Source of the DNA: Deltaproteobacteria bacterium UBA7527
Lineage (GTDB): Bacteria > Desulfobacterota > Syntrophorhabdia > Syntrophorhabdales > Syntrophorhabdaceae
DNA: 33,798 bases
Assembly (NCBI GenBank): GCA_002478225.1
Contig: DLMV01000080.1
Coordinates: 27,087 to 60,884 of the forward strand
Reading direction: 5' to 3'
The translations under genes and the position numbers were made by a program. Numbering within the stretch: position 1 is the first letter of the stretch; each line of letters begins with the position of its first letter. This document shows positions 32,129-33,798 of this stretch, piece by piece. Under the pieces are notes generated by a model. The model was not told the origin of the DNA, searched no databases, and was given only the letters and a program-made list of their open reading frames with translations.

Positions 32129-33381
32129 CGTGCAACGAGGGTCTTTGCTGTTATTTTTGCCTTTGCGAGGATCTCTTCTTCGCCGGGGACATACCGGTTC
32201 TCCATGAGAACCCTGCCCATGCAGATCACTGTATCCACTGCATAGCCGTTGGATGCGTAGACGATATCCGAATAGATGTCGAAGTTGGGGACGAATTCCG
32301 GCCTGTTCAGATCGATGAGGATAATGTCCGGGCTTTTCCCCACTTCGATCTCCCAATCACCGAGGTTGAATATGCGGGCGGCAACTTTGGTGGCAATATC
32401 GAAGGTCTCCCGTGCAGGGAGCATCGTGGGATCGTGATTGACGAATTTTGCGATAAGCGAAGCGAACTTCATGGTCTCGATTATGTCGAGATGGTTATTG
32501 GATGCGCAGCCGTCTGTGCCGAAGCAATAGGATATTCCGTCATTTTTCATGAGGAAGTGCGGGAAGATCTTGCCGACGGCGAGCTTGAGGTTTGAGACGG
32601 GGATATGGACAAGCTTTGACCGCCGCGCTTTCAGCGTCCGGCAGTCACCTTCACTGAGGATGCAGCCGTGGCAGCCGATGAACCGCTCAGAGAGGACCCC
32701 GATGCGGTCGAGAAATTCGACAGGCGTCTGGCCGTATCTTTCTTTTGCGAAATGGTTCTCATCCTGCGTCTCGGCGAGGTGCATATGGATGAGGATATTA
32801 TGTTTTTCGGAAAGGTCCCGCATCCATATGAGGCTTTCCTCTGAGACCGTATAGATGGCGTGGGGACCGAAGGTGAAGGTCACGTGCGGCTTGTATTTTT
32901 CAGAGAGCTCAAAAAGCCTGGTGTTGAGATCGATCTGTTCCTGTCCTTGCTTCGGGTCGAACATATCGATGAATACGGCGCTGACGAGTCCCCGTATGCC
33001 CATTTCGGCGGCGGCCCTGGCGGTTCCTTCCCAGTGCCAGTACATGTCGTTGAAGACGGTGACCCCGTTCTTGATCATTTCAAGACAGGCGAGCTTTGTT
33101 CCCCAGTAGACGTCCTCTTCGGTAAGTTTTCTTTCGAGGACCCAGATCTTATCTTCGAGCCAGTGCTTAAGCGGCATATCGTCGGCGAACCCCCGGAAGA
33201 GCGTCATGGCGGCGTGAGTATGGCCGTTGATGAACGAAGGAAGGGCGGCCTTATTGTTCCCGTTGATGATCTTGTCGGCCTGGCGGGTGCATTGTTCCGA
33301 TATCTCTTCGATAACGCCGTTGTTGATGAAGATGTCCCTCGTTTCGCCATTGAGCAGCACGCCTTTGATGAGTACCTTCAT
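32125..33381 (-). CDS. mtaD: amidohydrolase, probable 5'-methylthioadenosine/S-adenosylhomocysteine deaminase
   Basis: MtaD-type enzymes deaminate methylthioadenosine or adenosylhomocysteine to the inosine forms. The 418-residue protein has the metal site His54/His56 in N-G-H-T-H, the second set around His199/His201 in H-M-H-L-A-E-T, and Asp290 in F-G-T-D-G-C-A-S-N-N. N- and C-terminal beta-sandwich parts are present. It overlaps mtnP by four bases (ATGA), and that link favours methylthioadenosine as substrate over other members of this family (guanine, cytosine or chloro-triazine hydrolases). The Mut7-C gene is coupled downstream. Confidence 0.9.
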   Translation of the reverse strand: MKVLIKGVLLNGETRDIFINNGVIEEISEQCTRQADKIINGNNKAALPSFINGHTHAAMTLFRGFADDMPLKHWLEDKIWVLERKLTEEDVYWGTKLACLEMIKNGVTVFNDMYWHWEGTARAAAEMGIRGLVSAVFIDMFDPKQGQEQIDLNTRLFELSEKYKPHVTFTFGPHAIYTVSEESLIWMRDLSEKHNILIHMHLAETQDENHFAKERYGQTPVEFLDRIGVLSERFIGCHGCILSEGDCRTLKARRSKLVHIPVSNLKLAVGKIFPHFLMKNDGISYCFGTDGCASNNHLDIIETMKFASLIAKFVNHDPTMLPARETFDIATKVAARIFNLGDWEIEVGKSPDIILIDLNRPEFVPNFDIYSDIVYASNGYAVDTVICMGRVLMENRYVPGEEEILAKAKITAKTLVAR

Positions 33382-33798
33382 GCAAAGCCCCTTTTGACGA
33401 GCGCGGTGATGACATGTTCGATGCTGCCAAGGTTCTTCTGCACGCTGGCCATGATCTGTTCCATCGTGAGAGGTGTCTTGACGATGCCGTTGCAGTAGTT
33501 GTCGACGGAGCAGAGGCTCGCGTAGGGCATGCCGTATTCCATTGCAAGGGTTGCCTCCGATGCCATGGTCATCCCGACGATGTCTCCGAACCTTTTCAGC
33601 ATGTTGATCTCCGCTCTTGTTTCGAGTCTGGGTCCGATGGTCTGGATGTAAATGCTGCCATTCCTGACCTTGATGCCCTGTTCTTTACAGAGATCACGGA
33701 GGTATCGGGCCAACGGTCTATCCATTTCCGGGATGAAGAACCGCATCTCTTTATCGAAGAAGGTCGGTATGCTCCAGACCGAAAGAAAGTCGTCGGGG
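33378..33798 (-). CDS. mtnP: methylthioadenosine/purine nucleoside phosphorylase, 5' end beyond window
   Basis: MTAP-family enzymes split methylthioadenosine (or methylthioinosine) with phosphate to give the base and methylthioribose-1-phosphate, the substrate of MtnA. The frame is open to the right edge, so the first Met in it (33746) is internal and only about 139 C-terminal residues are seen. I-Q-T-I-G-P-R-L-E-T-R-A-E-I-N-M-L and I-V-G-M-T-M-A-S-E-A-T-L-A are the conserved phosphorylase blocks. The stop overlaps the deaminase start. Deamination then phosphorolysis would give a methylthioinosine route; which base this enzyme prefers is not settled by the visible part. Confidence 0.9.
   Translation of the reverse strand, partial: PDDFLSVWSIPTFFDKEMRFFIPEMDRPLARYLRDLCKEQGIKVRNGSIYIQTIGPRLETRAEINMLKRFGDIVGMTMASEATLAMEYGMPYASLCSVDNYCNGIVKTPLTMEQIMASVQKNLGSIEHVITALVKRGFA

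Noticed and set aside
32129..32356. Seventy-six-residue N-terminal extension of the Mut7-C protein
   Set aside because: It is an out-of-frame reading of the deaminase 3' end; the conserved domain begins at the ATG overlapping the deaminase stop.

Overview
The window reads as chromosomal DNA of a Gram-negative, probably anaerobic bacterium. A near-complete lipid A block with BamA and Skp/OmpH shows an outer membrane. The FmdE protein, the nickel-handling genes, the DRTGG/anti-sigma pair and the gene order lpxD-fabZ-lpxA-Gfo/Idh-lpxB-msbA recall Desulfobacterota ('Deltaproteobacteria', for example syntrophic lineages). That placement is inference from gene content. No rRNA, tRNA or CRISPR array was recognised.

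Left part (1-9016). A plus-strand operon encodes a FecCD-type permease (cut by the window edge), its ATPase, a periplasmic binding protein and an FmdE-family protein. It looks like a metal or oxyanion uptake set tied to a molybdo/tungsto- or metal-cofactor enzyme. A MazEF-like toxin-antitoxin pair and rmuC follow. On the minus strand lie gatB, mtnA and a SAM hydroxide adenosyltransferase. mtnA joins mtnP and a probable MTA/SAH deaminase at the far right edge, giving three steps of methylthioadenosine salvage.

Middle (9017-12250). This accessory-looking stretch holds mtgA, a two-gene anti-sigma/DRTGG operon with a good promoter, a decayed IS256/Mutator-type transposase and several dispersed repeats. 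Two copies of a 36-bp repeat, in opposite orientation and 32/36 identical, sit on either side of the operon and the transposase relic.

Nickel block (12340-18163). nikR, a TonB-dependent receptor, a lipoprotein binding protein, an ATPase, an ABC-3 (ZnuB-type) permease and a SAM methyltransferase run in one direction with short or overlapping junctions. NikR keeps all four nickel ligands. Two candidate NikR operators with the same 13-bp spacer lie over the predicted -10 regions of nikR and of the receptor gene. I propose this as a nickel (or nickel-chelate) import system; it is the most interesting system in the window.

Right part (18299-33798). A small two-helix membrane protein with a Cys/His tail and a cold-shock gene come first. 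The long minus-strand envelope operon follows: bamA, ompH, lpxD, fabZ, lpxA, a GnnA-like oxidoreductase, lpxB, msbA, a DUF374 acyltransferase (frameshifted at an A9 run), waaA, then mazG. Upstream are nth, a Mut7-C/zinc-ribbon protein, the deaminase and mtnP.

Intergenic gaps throughout carry clusters of short repeated 'words' (GTGAAAAGT, TATCCAGTATCCAG, CGTAAGGCGTTAGG, GCTCATAG). At least three of these clusters supply the stop codon of the neighbouring gene.
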